A DNA stretch of 64,000 bases from Opitutaceae bacterium (lineage in GTDB: Bacteria; Verrucomicrobiota; Verrucomicrobiia; Opitutales; Opitutaceae), in assembly GCA_024233285.1 (NCBI GenBank), contig JACKPU010000002.1:372001-436000 (forward strand), given 5' to 3'. Positions 18,019 through 27,598 of this stretch are shown here, piece by piece. A program made the position numbers and the translations under genes. How positions within the stretch are numbered: the first letter of the stretch is position 1; every line of letters starts with the position of its first letter. Below the pieces are notes generated by a model, which saw only the letters and a program-made list of their open reading frames with translations, was not told where the DNA came from and ran no database searches.

Positions 18019-19170
18019 GTGATTTCCCCTGCGCTTGAACGCAGTTTACCTCTGCTGCGCTGTCCCGTGACCCGGGAGCCGTTGACTTTGCTCGAATCCG
18101 AAGAGCTGGCCGTGATGAACCGGGCGCTGGCCGCCGGTCAATGGAGGCATCGGGATGGATCAAACGTGGCCGAGCCGCTGAGCCTGGCGTTGGGCACGGC
18201 CGATCGACGGTTGGTTTATCGCATCGAGGACGAAATCATCTGGCTGCTTGCCGACATGGCGATCGTGCCGGCAGCTGAGGCGGCGGGCTCGGATTTGCCG
18301 CCTGAAAAACGCGTGGTCCGGGCGTTTTACGATGATTTTGGATGGGCCAAAAGCGAGGACGGCGTGTTCAACGACACCAAGGCGTTTACCGAGGTGGGTT
18401 CGCAGGCGAGGGGCTACCGGCGCAAATGCAACACTCGCATTGGTCGCTGGCTGAGTGGTGGCGCCGTTCTGCTCGATGTGGCCTCCGGAGCCATTCCGCA
18501 TCCCGAATATCTCGATTACTCGAACGGCTACGAAACCCGCATCTGCATGGATTTTTCCGTCCGCGCCTTGCGCGAGGCACGGCAAAAACTGGGCGACAAA
18601 GGCCTCTATGTGATCGGAGACATCACGCGACTGCCCCTGGCAAACGGTGCGGTGGACGCGGTGATCTCCCTGCATACGATTTACCATGTGCCGCAGCCCG
18701 AGCAAACCGCAGCGGTCGATGAACTCGTGCGGGTGACCCGACCCGGTGGCCGGGTGGTGATCGCCTACGTCTGGGGCTATTCATGGGCCATGAACACAGT
18801 CTTTCGAGTGCGCGGTTGGCTGGGCTGGCTGAGGCGCATGGGTCGTCCGTCACCGGTGGCGGCAGAGGCGGCCGCGGCACGCGATACCGGCATGCCTGAC
18901 TTGTATTTTCATCCCCAAAATTATGACTGGTTTGCGCGGGAAGTGGCCCCGCGGCATGACGCCCGGCTGCGCGTTTGGAGCGCGGTCAGCACCGCCTTTC
19001 AAAACCGCTTTTTTGTCCCCGGGTTTGCGGGGCGTCTCATCCTAAGGCTGGTGCTCGCGTTTGAAAGCCTGTTGCCCTGGCTGGCGGGCAGAGTGGGGCA
19101 GTATCCTTTGTTCGTGATCAACGTGAAGGCGGGCCGTGCGTTTTGTGACGAAAAGGATAAAAGCCGTTGA
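18019..19170 (+). CDS. Class I SAM-dependent methyltransferase with Trm112-like N-terminus
   Basis: The first 50 residues ('LPLLRCPVTREPLTLLESEE') resemble a Trm112-like zinc-ribbon remnant with a single Cys. The core has a Rossmann methyltransferase: motif I 'VLLDVASGAIPHPEY', 'MDFSVRALREARQK', 'IGDITRLPLANGAVDAVIS', then 'LVRVTRPGGRVVIAY'. The C-terminal third is hydrophobic in places and ends 'GQYPLFVINVKAGRAF'. The substrate is unknown; a small molecule, lipid or quinone is plausible. I chose the GTG at 18019 because residues before it look non-coding; the frame is open back to an ATG at 17917, 20 bp from the divergent purL start. Confidence 0.65.
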   Translation: MISPALERSLPLLRCPVTREPLTLLESEELAVMNRALAAGQWRHRDGSNVAEPLSLALGTADRRLVYRIEDEIIWLLADMAIVPAAEAAGSDLPPEKRVVRAFYDDFGWAKSEDGVFNDTKAFTEVGSQARGYRRKCNTRIGRWLSGGAVLLDVASGAIPHPEYLDYSNGYETRICMDFSVRALREARQKLGDKGLYVIGDITRLPLANGAVDAVISLHTIYHVPQPEQTAAVDELVRVTRPGGRVVIAYVWGYSWAMNTVFRVRGWLGWLRRMGRPSPVAAEAAAARDTGMPDLYFHPQNYDWFAREVAPRHDARLRVWSAVSTAFQNRFFVPGFAGRLILRLVLAFESLLPWLAGRVGQYPLFVINVKAGRAFCDEKDKSR

Positions 19171-19293
19171 CGATTCGCCCGGGTTGAACGCAATGGGCGC
19201 TTTAACGCCCGTGAGGACTTGGTATCACCTGAAACGATCTCCTAAACGCCGCCTTTCCCCCGGGAAGACGCTGGAACACCCGGGTGCGACGTC

Positions 19294-21207
19294 ATGAGCG
19301 ACCGGATCACCCACGAATGCGGTGTGGCCATGGTGCGGCTCCTCAAGCCGCTCTCCTATTATCAGGAAAAATACGGGTCGCCGCTCTGGGGTTTCACCAA
19401 GCTTTTCCTGCTCATGGAAAAGCAGCACAACCGCGGCCAGGATGGCGCGGGCGTGGCCTGTGTTAAGCTCGATGTGCCTGCGGGCGAGGCGTTTATGTTT
19501 CGCGAACGCAGCGTCAAAGCGAACCCCCTCGACAAAATTTTCAAAACCCTGCTCGCCCAATACAATGGCAAGGTGGACGCCGGGGTGATTCATCCGGAAT
19601 TTCCGGACACCGTCAAAAAGTCCTTCGATTTTGGCGGCGAATTGCTGATGGGGCACCTGCGCTACGGCACCAGCGGCGGCTACAACATGTCGTCGTGCCA
19701 TCCATTTTTCCGCCGCAGCCCGTGGCCGACGCGCAATCTCGCGCTTTGCGGCAACTTCAACCTCACCAACACGACCGAACTCAACGCCTCGCTAACCGCG
19801 ATGGGTCAGCATCCGATTTTCGCGACGGACACCCAAGCCGTGCTCGAAAAGATCGGTTTCTTCCTCGATGAGGAACACGAGGATCTCTACCGGCAACTGC
19901 GCGGCCAAGGCCTGGCCGGCGAGGAAATCTCCCAGCGCATCGACATCGATCTCAACCTGAGCCGCGTGTTCACCCGGGCTTCGAAGAAGTGGGACGGTGG
20001 TTACACGCTTTGCGGTCTCACCGGCAACGGCGACGCGTTCGTCGCGCGTGATCCCTCGGGCATCCGGCCGTGTTTCTATTTCAAGAACGACGAAGTCGTG
20101 GCCTTCGCCTCCGAGCGCGCCCCGCTCATGACGGTGTTCGATCTCGAAGCCGACCAAGTGAATGAGGTCACGCCCGGCCATGTGCTGGTGATCAAAAAGC
20201 ACGGCGCGATCACCGACACGGAGTTCACGGCGCCGCTGCCGCGCACCGAATGCACGTTCGAGCGCATCTATTTCTCCCGCGGCAACGACGTGGACATCTA
20301 CCGCGAGCGCAAGGCCCTCGGCGCGCGGCTTTGCGATCAGGTGGTCAAGGCGATCGACCACGACTGGGGTAAGAGCGTGTTCGGGTTCATTCCCAACACC
20401 GCCGAGGTCGCATATTACGGACTCATGTCGGCGCTGCGCGAACGTCGCCGCAGCGAGGTGAAGCACGCGATCCTCGAAGCCAGCAGCGCCGGCAAGCTGA
20501 CCGAGGCGATGCTCGACGATCTCATTCTCAACAACTGGCCGCGCAGCGAAAAAGTCGTCAGCAAGGACATCAAGCTCCGCACGTTCATCGGGCAGGAGAA
20601 CATGCGCAACCAGCTCGCGAGCCACGTTTACGACATCACCTACGGTTCGATTCACCCTGGCGACAATCTGGTGTGCGTCGACGACTCGATCGTGCGCGGC
20701 ACCACACTGCGCAAATCCATCCTGCGCATCCTCGCCCGCCTGCATCCGCGCAAGATCGTCATCGTCTCCACCGCGCCGCAGATCCGCTATCCCGATTGTT
20801 ACGGCATCGACATGTCGCAGCTCGGCAAATTCATCGCGTTTGAAGCCGCGATCGAACTGCTCAAGGAGCGCGGCAAATCCACCTTGCTGCAGGAGGTTTA
20901 CCAACTCTGCCGGGACGAAGTCGCTCGCAAGGACAAGGCGTCGGTCAATCACGTGAAGCGCATTTACGAATCGTTCACCCCGGAGGAGATTTCCGCCAAG
21001 ATCGTCGAACGGGTTTCGCCCCCGAAGAACGGTTGGGATGGTCAGATCGAGGTCATTTTCCAAACCGTGGAAAACTTGCACGCCGCCGTGCCGCATCACA
21101 CCGGCGACTGGTATTTCACCGGCGATTATCCGACGGCCGGCGGCTACCGTGTCGTCAACCAAGCCTACATCAATTATTACGAGAAAAACGAAGGCCGCTC
21201 CTACTGA
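19294..21207 (+). CDS. purF: Amidophosphoribosyltransferase, long form
   Basis: This enzyme makes 5-phosphoribosylamine from PRPP and glutamine, the first committed purine step. The Ntn-type nucleophile is Cys9 in 'THECGVAM', so a short propeptide of eight residues must be removed. The glutaminase domain ('HLRYGTSGG', 'LCGNFNLTNT', 'ARDPSGIRPC') is followed by the phosphoribosyltransferase domain with the PRPP loop 'VCVDDSIVRGTT'. At 637 residues it is over 100 longer than E. coli PurF; the extra sequence includes the segment around residues 180-225 and a C-terminal extension. purM follows, separated by a 112-bp gap holding an inverted repeat. Confidence 0.93.
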   Translation: MSDRITHECGVAMVRLLKPLSYYQEKYGSPLWGFTKLFLLMEKQHNRGQDGAGVACVKLDVPAGEAFMFRERSVKANPLDKIFKTLLAQYNGKVDAGVIHPEFPDTVKKSFDFGGELLMGHLRYGTSGGYNMSSCHPFFRRSPWPTRNLALCGNFNLTNTTELNASLTAMGQHPIFATDTQAVLEKIGFFLDEEHEDLYRQLRGQGLAGEEISQRIDIDLNLSRVFTRASKKWDGGYTLCGLTGNGDAFVARDPSGIRPCFYFKNDEVVAFASERAPLMTVFDLEADQVNEVTPGHVLVIKKHGAITDTEFTAPLPRTECTFERIYFSRGNDVDIYRERKALGARLCDQVVKAIDHDWGKSVFGFIPNTAEVAYYGLMSALRERRRSEVKHAILEASSAGKLTEAMLDDLILNNWPRSEKVVSKDIKLRTFIGQENMRNQLASHVYDITYGSIHPGDNLVCVDDSIVRGTTLRKSILRILARLHPRKIVIVSTAPQIRYPDCYGIDMSQLGKFIAFEAAIELLKERGKSTLLQEVYQLCRDEVARKDKASVNHVKRIYESFTPEEISAKIVERVSPPKNGWDGQIEVIFQTVENLHAAVPHHTGDWYFTGDYPTAGGYRVVNQAYINYYEKNEGRSY

Positions 21208-21216
21208 CCTCTTTTC

Positions 21217-21302
21217 AACCACGAATGGACACGAATTCTCACGAATAACCATGGCCCCGCGACAGACAGTAAATTCGTGTTCATTGGTGTCCATTCGTGG
21301 TT
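21217..21302. repeat. Intergenic inverted repeat, family A (copy 1)
   Basis: The left arm begins aaccacgaatggacac (21217) and the right arm ends gtgtccattcgtggtt (21302); the outer 16 bases are perfectly complementary. Both arms also carry further 'acgaat' units (acgaattctcacgaat on the left, attcgtgttcattg on the right). The element fills nearly the whole gap between purF and purM. A second copy is at 48777-48883. Confidence 0.85.
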
Positions 21303-21319
21303 AAGCAACGGTTTTGATA

Positions 21320-22426
21320 ATGTCACTTTCCTACGAATCATCCGGCGTCAGCTACGATCAGCTCGATGCCTTCAAGCGGGCCTGTCAGAAGGCCGCCAAG
21401 ACCACCGCGCCGCTGTTGCAGGCGCACGGCTACGCCGAACCGGCCAACACGCGCGGTGAAAGCTGCTATCTCATGGAGGCGGCCGATCACTTTCTCGCGC
21501 ACGTGGAGGAAGGCCTTGGCACGAAGAACCTCGTGGCTGATGCGGTTTACGCGCAATCAGGCAAACAATTCTACCGCGAGGTCGCGATCGATACGGTCGC
21601 CACGATCGTCAACGACCTTGTGACCTGCGGCGCACTGCCGACCTCGGTGGCGATGCATGCGGCGGTGGGCGACTCGAACTGGTTTGCCGACGCCCCGCGC
21701 ATGCAGGCGCTGGTCGAGGGTTGGGCCGAGGGCTGCCGGCAGGCCGGCGCGGTCTGGGGTGGCGGCGAAACGCCGACGCTCAAAGGCATCGTCAAACCCG
21801 ACGCCATCGTGCTCGCCGGTTCGGCCGTGGGCCGCATCGCGCCCAAGTCCCTGCGCATCACCGGCGGGGTGCAGGACGGCGACAAAATCATTTTTCTGGC
21901 GAGTTCCGGCGTGCAGACCAACGGCCTGTCGCTCTGCCGGCTGATCGCTGAAAAACTCCCGCAGGGTTACGCCACGCCGGTCGGTCATGGCGATGATCGC
22001 ACCTACGGCGAGGCCTTGCTCGCGCCGTCGGTCATCTACGTGAAGTTCGTGGCCGAGTGCCAGCAGCGCGGCCTCAAGCTCAACTACGTCGCCCACATCA
22101 CCGGTCATGGCTGGCGCAAGATCATGCGCTTGGAGGAACCGTTCGTTTACGAGATCACCGCGCCGCGCGAACCGCTCGCCGTGTTCAAGTTCCTGCAGGC
22201 AGCCGGTCCGATCACCGAACGCGAGATGTATGCCACCTACAACATGGGCGTCGGATTCGCCGCTTACGTTTCCGCCGACATTGCCGAGGCCGTGGTTGCC
22301 GCCGCAACGGAGTCCGGTTACGATGCGTGGATCGCCGGCCAGGTGAAAAAGCAGGGTGACCGCAAGGCTGTCGAAGTGCCTTCGCTCGGGATAACCTTTG
22401 AAGGCGACACGCTGCAGGTGCGTTGA
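21320..22426 (+). CDS. purM: Phosphoribosylformylglycinamidine cyclo-ligase (AIR synthase)
   Basis: The 368-residue protein fits the PurM family: 'YAQSGKQFYREVAIDTVATIVNDLVTCG' corresponds to the N-terminal catalytic region, 'WGGGETPTL' to the ATP-proximal loop, and 'YVAHITGHGWRKIMRL' and 'YNMGVGFAAYV' to the C-terminal domain. It closes the imidazole ring of AIR using ATP. I use the ATG at 21320; two codons earlier there is a TTG. It follows purF on the same strand. The next gene begins 17 bp after its stop but is functionally unrelated. Confidence 0.88.
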   Translation: MSLSYESSGVSYDQLDAFKRACQKAAKTTAPLLQAHGYAEPANTRGESCYLMEAADHFLAHVEEGLGTKNLVADAVYAQSGKQFYREVAIDTVATIVNDLVTCGALPTSVAMHAAVGDSNWFADAPRMQALVEGWAEGCRQAGAVWGGGETPTLKGIVKPDAIVLAGSAVGRIAPKSLRITGGVQDGDKIIFLASSGVQTNGLSLCRLIAEKLPQGYATPVGHGDDRTYGEALLAPSVIYVKFVAECQQRGLKLNYVAHITGHGWRKIMRLEEPFVYEITAPREPLAVFKFLQAAGPITEREMYATYNMGVGFAAYVSADIAEAVVAAATESGYDAWIAGQVKKQGDRKAVEVPSLGITFEGDTLQVR

Positions 22427-22443
22427 CCCGCCGACCGTCGAAC

Positions 22444-24405
22444 ATGACTGAGCATCCGCGTCTCCTGCTTACCGCGGATGCCATGCCCGGCCTGCGAAGG
22501 GTGGCGGATTTGCGGCGTGACATCGCGTCGGGTCCGGTGCGGGAAATCTGGCTGCGCGTGCTCGCACGCGCCGAAGCGACACTCGGTCGTCCGCCGATTC
22601 AACCAGGCGATGACGGACTGCCCGGTCGCCCCCCCAACATGGTGCGGCATCGCAATCCCGATTATGTGGTGTGTCACGAGGCGGGCCAGCGGTTGTTGCG
22701 GGCGGCGTTGGCGCATTTGCTGACCGGCCGGGCCGAGTTCAAGGCGGATGCACTGGTCCAGATGGCCGCGCTTTTTGATCCTCAGCAATGGCCCGATTGG
22801 ATCGATCAGGCTCACTGTTCTTTTGGTTATGAGGCGGATTTGCGCACCGGCATGCTGTCGCAGTCGGTTGGGTTGAGCTACGATTGGCTGGCGCCTGCCC
22901 TGTCCGCGGATGAACGCGCCTGGGTGATCGAAGGATTGGATCGTCGCGGAATTCAACCGATCCTGCGCTCGCTGGCACTCGATCCTTGGTGGATGCACGA
23001 CAAGAACAATTGGATGACCGTGATCCTGAGCGGCCTGGGGATTGCCGGCATGGCGTTGGATGGCGAGCACCCCGACGCGGCGCGCATCATCGCGATCGCG
23101 GTGGAGAAAATCGAAGGTTACCTTTCGATTTACGGTCCGGAGGGAGAGTTCAACGAATCGGTCAATTATGCCGGCGCGAACCGGCTGCCGGTCGATTTTT
23201 TCAACATGCACCGCTATTGGAGCGGCGGCCGCGACAATCGTCTGAGTCGCACGCCGTTTCCCGAGATGTGCCATTGGGTCATGCACACGACGCTGCCGCC
23301 GGGCCGGGTGGTGAGCGTGGGGGACTGCCATCCGGAGCGTCCGGCCAACAACAGCTACGTCGCCGCGGTGGCGGCGGCAGCCCGGGACGGCGTGCTGCAA
23401 TGGTTTTACCGGCAATACGAGGAAAAGACCGACGATCCGTATTCGCTCGTGACCTACGATCCGACGGTGCCGGAGGTTTCGCCTGATGCCGCGACGGTGC
23501 CGACCTTCAAGGCTTACGGCGCGCAAGGGCGCATTGTGGTCAGCCGCAGCGATTGGTCGCCGGTTGTCGCGGCCTGCATCGTCCACGCCAAGGCCGGTCG
23601 CGAGGAAAATCATGAACACAACGACGTCGGCCAACTCTGCATCGACGGGCGCGGGGAGCGGCTGATCATCGATCCGGGTTCACCATCCTGCTATCCAGCG
23701 GACTTTTTTGAGGATGCGCGCTGGGAGTATTACAATGCGTCCATCCGCGGACACAACGTGCTCATGTTCGACGGTGAGGAGCAACGCCATCCCCGCAAGC
23801 AGCGCGGAGCGACGGTGGACAATGCGCGACTGAGCGGGGACTTCGTGCATGCGGAATATTTTCCCGGGATCGGGGCGGCATGGGTCATGGACTTGAGTCC
23901 CGCCTATGCGGACGGGCAATCGGTCCGGCGCACAGTGTTGCATTTGTATCCCGGCGCGGTGGCCGTGCTCGATGAGGCGACGCTGCCTGTCGCCAAGGAC
24001 ATATCCCTGCGCTGGCACACCGTGGATCGGGCCGAACCGGATGCGGCAGGTTCGTTCAAGGTGCGGGGGCAACGGGCCAGCATCGCTGCTTGCATCAGCC
24101 GGCTTGATGCCGGCGGGATCGCTTTCGCACGCAGGGAGCAGGCGTATCGTGCGCCGTATGACCGCGACCGCATGGGCGATCCGTTGGAGCAACGCCACGA
24201 AAGCTACGTTGAGGCCGTCATGCACGGTGCCCGCTGCCGCGTGCTCACGTTGTTCAACGTGCAGGATGGGCGCGATCCTGCGGCGGTGTGGACGCCGTGT
24301 GGAACCGGCTGGGGCGTCGGAGACGTGACGCTCGATTTGGCGCCGGACAGATTTGAACTGACCTCGCCGCGAGGTTCGGTCAGCGCGCCGATAGCTCCGA
24401 TGTGA
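22444..24405 (+). CDS. Heparinase II/III-like protein
   Basis: This 653-residue protein has an alpha/alpha toroid in its first half ('LSQSVGLSYDWLAPALSADE', 'WWMHDKNNWMTVI', 'GPEGEFNESVNYA') and a beta-sandwich C-terminal half beginning around 'HAKAGREENHEHNDVGQLCI', the heparinase II/III signature region with conserved His and Asn. Family members are lyases cleaving uronate-containing polysaccharides such as heparan sulfate, alginate or related glycans. No signal peptide is visible, which is unusual for a polysaccharide lyase and points to oligosaccharides in the cytoplasm or a missed export route. It is convergent with a solute-binding protein gene. Confidence 0.8.
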   Translation: MTEHPRLLLTADAMPGLRRVADLRRDIASGPVREIWLRVLARAEATLGRPPIQPGDDGLPGRPPNMVRHRNPDYVVCHEAGQRLLRAALAHLLTGRAEFKADALVQMAALFDPQQWPDWIDQAHCSFGYEADLRTGMLSQSVGLSYDWLAPALSADERAWVIEGLDRRGIQPILRSLALDPWWMHDKNNWMTVILSGLGIAGMALDGEHPDAARIIAIAVEKIEGYLSIYGPEGEFNESVNYAGANRLPVDFFNMHRYWSGGRDNRLSRTPFPEMCHWVMHTTLPPGRVVSVGDCHPERPANNSYVAAVAAAARDGVLQWFYRQYEEKTDDPYSLVTYDPTVPEVSPDAATVPTFKAYGAQGRIVVSRSDWSPVVAACIVHAKAGREENHEHNDVGQLCIDGRGERLIIDPGSPSCYPADFFEDARWEYYNASIRGHNVLMFDGEEQRHPRKQRGATVDNARLSGDFVHAEYFPGIGAAWVMDLSPAYADGQSVRRTVLHLYPGAVAVLDEATLPVAKDISLRWHTVDRAEPDAAGSFKVRGQRASIAACISRLDAGGIAFARREQAYRAPYDRDRMGDPLEQRHESYVEAVMHGARCRVLTLFNVQDGRDPAAVWTPCGTGWGVGDVTLDLAPDRFELTSPRGSVSAPIAPM

Positions 24406-24411
24406 TGGCAG

Positions 24412-24426
24412 AGCCGCTTAGCGGCT
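24412..24426. terminator. Hairpin between convergent genes
   Basis: A perfect 6-bp stem agccgc / gcggct (24412-24417, 24421-24426) has a TTA loop; that loop is the stop codon of the minus-strand gene. It has no T run, so its strength as a terminator is uncertain. Confidence 0.4.
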
Positions 24427-26046
24427 GTCAGGAGACGGCTGGTTCGCCAGCGTGCGGCGTAACAGGCGCGCGTTGGCCTCGTGCTCGAAATCAGCCTCCC
24501 ACAGAACGTCGCGTTTGGTGGCGGCGTCATCGCGGGTGGGGGAATCGGTGTGTGCGAGCCGATCGAGGGCGGCGATGATGGTTGCGTTGCGTTGCACGGT
24601 TCCGAGCCGTGACTTGATGTCGCGTTCGGCATCCGAGCGCATGGCTTGATCGTAGCCGCTGCGGATGGTTTCAACGTAGCGATCGACCGCTCCGTCGCGT
24701 TGATCGGCCAGCAAGTATTGGTTGGCGAATTCGAATTGGGCGATGTCGCCGGCCACCCGCGGCTCGTAACAGGAAAGATCGAAGCCGAGTTGATAACCGC
24801 CCTCGGGGTCGGACAGATAGGGTCGCAGGTTGGGGTGCGGTTCCACGCCCATGACCGACGGCGTCCAACGCGAGTTTTGCGCGAAGATGCGGTTGCCCGG
24901 TTTGCTGGTGGCGAATTTCAGGAAGTCGAGCGCGCGCGCCTTGTTGCGGCCGTTGACGGCGAGACCAACTTCAAAGTTCGAAGTGTAACTTTTGTCCTCC
25001 GAAGGACCGAGCACATTGGGGCCGTAACGGGGGGTGGACGGAGTGGGTGCGGGGGCGCGCATCACCCCGAGCGGAAAGTCGATCTGCTGCCGCACGCTTT
25101 CGTCGGAATTGCTGAAACTGATCAGCGTGAGCGCGCGCCCTTGGGTGAAATACATGTCGGCGTCTTCGCGGCCGAGTTGCGTGTAGCCGGGCTGCATCAA
25201 GCCGGCGAGTTCGTTGATCATGGCGAGCTGATCCCGCACCTGCGGGTGGTCGAGAGTGAAACCACCGTTCAGCCAGCCGATGGTTTGCTCGGTGTTGGAA
25301 AACCGCAGGGTGCGCGTGGTGTTGAGCTGCATGGTCAGACGCTCGGTCTGCGTGCGGGCGAGCAAGCGAAACAACACGGGCGCATGATAGGCGGAGCTGG
25401 CGATGGGATGGATGTCCCGCTGGTGACGCTCCGCGTAGGCGCGCGTGTCCCGGCACATTTTGACAAATCCCTCATAGGTTTGCGGCCACGGTGCGTCGCC
25501 AAAGATTTCGCGATAGAGATCGAGATTGATCAGGAGTCGCGTGGTCGTGCGCGTAAACGGCACGCTGTAGTATTCCAGCAGGGTGTCGTTGTAGGAGTTG
25601 CGCATGCCGGAAGGAAACGTGTTGAGCCAGGCCACGTTCGCGAGGTCGGTGCCGGCATTGTAAGGATTGGGCTGCGCGAGTTCGCCGGTCAGCGGTGCGA
25701 TGTAACGCGCCAGCCGGTCGTCGGTGCTGCCGGCATGAATGGCGAGCAGTTCGGGTGTGTCTTCACTGAGCAATTGCGTGATGAACCAGCTGCCATACAG
25801 CCGGTGCGGGACATCGATCTGCACGACGCGGACGTTTTCGCCACGCTGCCGGCAAACCTCCTCATAAGCCCGCGCCAGCGTGTCGATGGCGTCGCGGGTT
25901 TCCAAAAAAATATGCGCGATGCGAATGACTTCGGCTCCGTCATCGCCTTGCCGCACGGGGCGATGCGTGAATTGCCAAGCGATCAAACTCGCCGCGGCCA
26001 AGGCGATGAGGAGGCCGGTGAATCTGCGGGAGTATTTCATCGGCAT
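24418..26046 (-). CDS. Extracellular solute-binding protein, sugar ABC-type
   Basis: The 542-residue protein has an N-terminal hydrophobic anchor (about residues 8-25, 'FTGLLIALAAASLIAWQF') without a lipobox, so it is probably tethered to the inner membrane. The rest resembles family-1 solute-binding proteins: 'VVQIDVPHRLYGSWFITQLL', 'PELLAIHAGSTDD', 'VPFTRTTTRLLINLDLYREI', 'GLAVNGRNKARALDFLKFAT'. Such proteins feed carbohydrates to ABC permeases, but no permease or ATPase gene is in this window. It is 25 bp downstream of the sialidase-fold gene, suggesting one transcript. Confidence 0.75.
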   Translation of the reverse strand: MPMKYSRRFTGLLIALAAASLIAWQFTHRPVRQGDDGAEVIRIAHIFLETRDAIDTLARAYEEVCRQRGENVRVVQIDVPHRLYGSWFITQLLSEDTPELLAIHAGSTDDRLARYIAPLTGELAQPNPYNAGTDLANVAWLNTFPSGMRNSYNDTLLEYYSVPFTRTTTRLLINLDLYREIFGDAPWPQTYEGFVKMCRDTRAYAERHQRDIHPIASSAYHAPVLFRLLARTQTERLTMQLNTTRTLRFSNTEQTIGWLNGGFTLDHPQVRDQLAMINELAGLMQPGYTQLGREDADMYFTQGRALTLISFSNSDESVRQQIDFPLGVMRAPAPTPSTPRYGPNVLGPSEDKSYTSNFEVGLAVNGRNKARALDFLKFATSKPGNRIFAQNSRWTPSVMGVEPHPNLRPYLSDPEGGYQLGFDLSCYEPRVAGDIAQFEFANQYLLADQRDGAVDRYVETIRSGYDQAMRSDAERDIKSRLGTVQRNATIIAALDRLAHTDSPTRDDAATKRDVLWEADFEHEANARLLRRTLANQPSPDSR

Positions 26047-26071
26047 GGCGTGGACCCGCTGACGCTCTTGT

Positions 26072-27433
26072 TCAGTTCGGCAGCTCCGGGGTCAGCTCGT
26101 TGATCACGGCCGCGGGAATTTCATCGAGCAGGATGTGCTCTTTTTTGAGGCCGTATTGGACGAAATGCCGTCCGTCCACGTGCAAGTATTGCGGCATGGA
26201 AATGCCCGTTGCGGTCGAGGCGGTGAACCCGTCGGCGGGTGGCGTTTCATCGGCCGCCGCCAGGATGCGGGGCGGGCCGAAGAGCAGGCCGGCGTTGCGC
26301 GTTTCGCCGGGGATCTCGCGGGCGATGGCAAACCATTGGGGGTTGCGGGTGCGGCAGCCGCCGTCCCACACGTGGGCCGCGCCTTTGCGGGTGCCGTCAT
26401 TATTGGTGAACAGCAGGAGAAATCGTCCGTCCGGCAAGCGCGCGATCGGACACATGGTGTGCGGATGCTCGATAAACTCGCCTTCGGGCCCGTAGCGCAG
26501 GCGCTCGACCGGGGTCCAGGTGCGGCCTTCGTCGTGGGAAATCGTATAGCCGGGCGAACCCAAGTAGGTGCGCACGACCCCGAGCCAGCGTCCGTCGGCC
26601 AACGGCACGACGGTGAGCTCCTGCGCGTTGGATGCGATCTCCTCGGGATGCCCGCCAAACGCGGCGGCGAGACGGCGCACGGCGGGATTGGCGCCGTGAC
26701 TCATGATGCTGGCGCGCATGCCGCGGGTGCCGGGCGGCAAAAGCGAGAAGCGCAGTTTGGCGGGATCAGATTCCGTCAGCAGGTTCTCGCACCAGAGCAG
26801 CGAGGTTTCGCAGCAGCACAATTGCCAGAAGCGGCGGACGGCGCCGTTGCGGAGGCCTTGGGTAAACGGCAGGACCACCTGTCCGCCGGGCATGACCTGT
26901 GGCGGATGATTGAGGTGGGCGTGGATTTTGTCGGGAAAGGCGCTGATGTCGCGATCGGGGATGGCGATGGGGGTGATGGCTGACCACGTGGCTCCTTGGT
27001 CATCGGACCAAAGGTGGGCGAAGTGCCCGGCGTCGATATCCGGCCCGCAATGCGAGATGTGACCGCCATCACGCCGACCCTCGTGCAGAAACAAATAGAG
27101 CCGTTCGGAGCCCGGCACCGCGAACGGGCAACCGTAGGACCGGCGCACCGTGGGCGTCGATGAAGTGATGGCCACCGGCTCGCTCCACGTGCGGCCGAGG
27201 TCGGTGCTTTTCGCGCAAACGATACGTTCATCCACCGCGCCCTCAAACGAACCCTGACTCCAAGTGACGAACCAGGTGCCGTCTGCCAGGATGACCACGC
27301 AGCTGGATTCATTTTTGCGCACGGCGGCGAGGGCCGGCGGGAGATCGCGGCCCGACATGGCGGGATGGCGGTAAATATCCGCGTAAGCGAACGGGCGTTG
27401 CTCCATCTCCTCCATCAGTGGTTGGGCATTCAT
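26072..27433 (-). CDS. Sialidase-fold (BNR repeat) glycosidase-like protein
   Basis: This 453-residue protein is a six-bladed propeller of the sialidase superfamily. Asp-box repeats are clear: 'STDLGRTW', 'SDDQGATW' and 'SHDEGRTW'. Near the N-terminus 'RKNESSCVVILADGTWFVTW' matches the first strand of exo-sialidases, but the catalytic Arg triad and Tyr/Glu pair cannot be assigned with certainty by eye. No signal peptide is visible. It may hydrolyse sialosides or another glycoside, or be non-catalytic. It heads a likely two-gene transcript with the solute-binding protein. Confidence 0.7.
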   Translation of the reverse strand: MNAQPLMEEMEQRPFAYADIYRHPAMSGRDLPPALAAVRKNESSCVVILADGTWFVTWSQGSFEGAVDERIVCAKSTDLGRTWSEPVAITSSTPTVRRSYGCPFAVPGSERLYLFLHEGRRDGGHISHCGPDIDAGHFAHLWSDDQGATWSAITPIAIPDRDISAFPDKIHAHLNHPPQVMPGGQVVLPFTQGLRNGAVRRFWQLCCCETSLLWCENLLTESDPAKLRFSLLPPGTRGMRASIMSHGANPAVRRLAAAFGGHPEEIASNAQELTVVPLADGRWLGVVRTYLGSPGYTISHDEGRTWTPVERLRYGPEGEFIEHPHTMCPIARLPDGRFLLLFTNNDGTRKGAAHVWDGGCRTRNPQWFAIAREIPGETRNAGLLFGPPRILAAADETPPADGFTASTATGISMPQYLHVDGRHFVQYGLKKEHILLDEIPAAVINELTPELPN

Positions 27434-27509
27434 GCGGGCGTGGTTGTTTTAGGAAAGGGTTACACGTGGGTGCTGTCTTGAAGCAACTTGAGCATGTGAA
27501 AGCGCGGAC

Positions 27510-27526
27510 AACGCTAGCAAAGCGTT
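27510..27526. promoter_or_regulatory. Candidate operator palindrome
   Basis: aacgctagcaaagcgtt is an inverted repeat (aacgct / agcgtt with a 5-bp spacer) 77 bp upstream of the sialidase-fold gene. Its size and symmetry suit a dimeric repressor such as LacI type; this is inference only. Confidence 0.35.
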
Positions 27527-27598
27527 AAAGCGGACATCGGGGGCGAAATCCGGACATGGTCCGCGATGGGCGAACCTCCACTAAGTGCGGGCAAAGTC

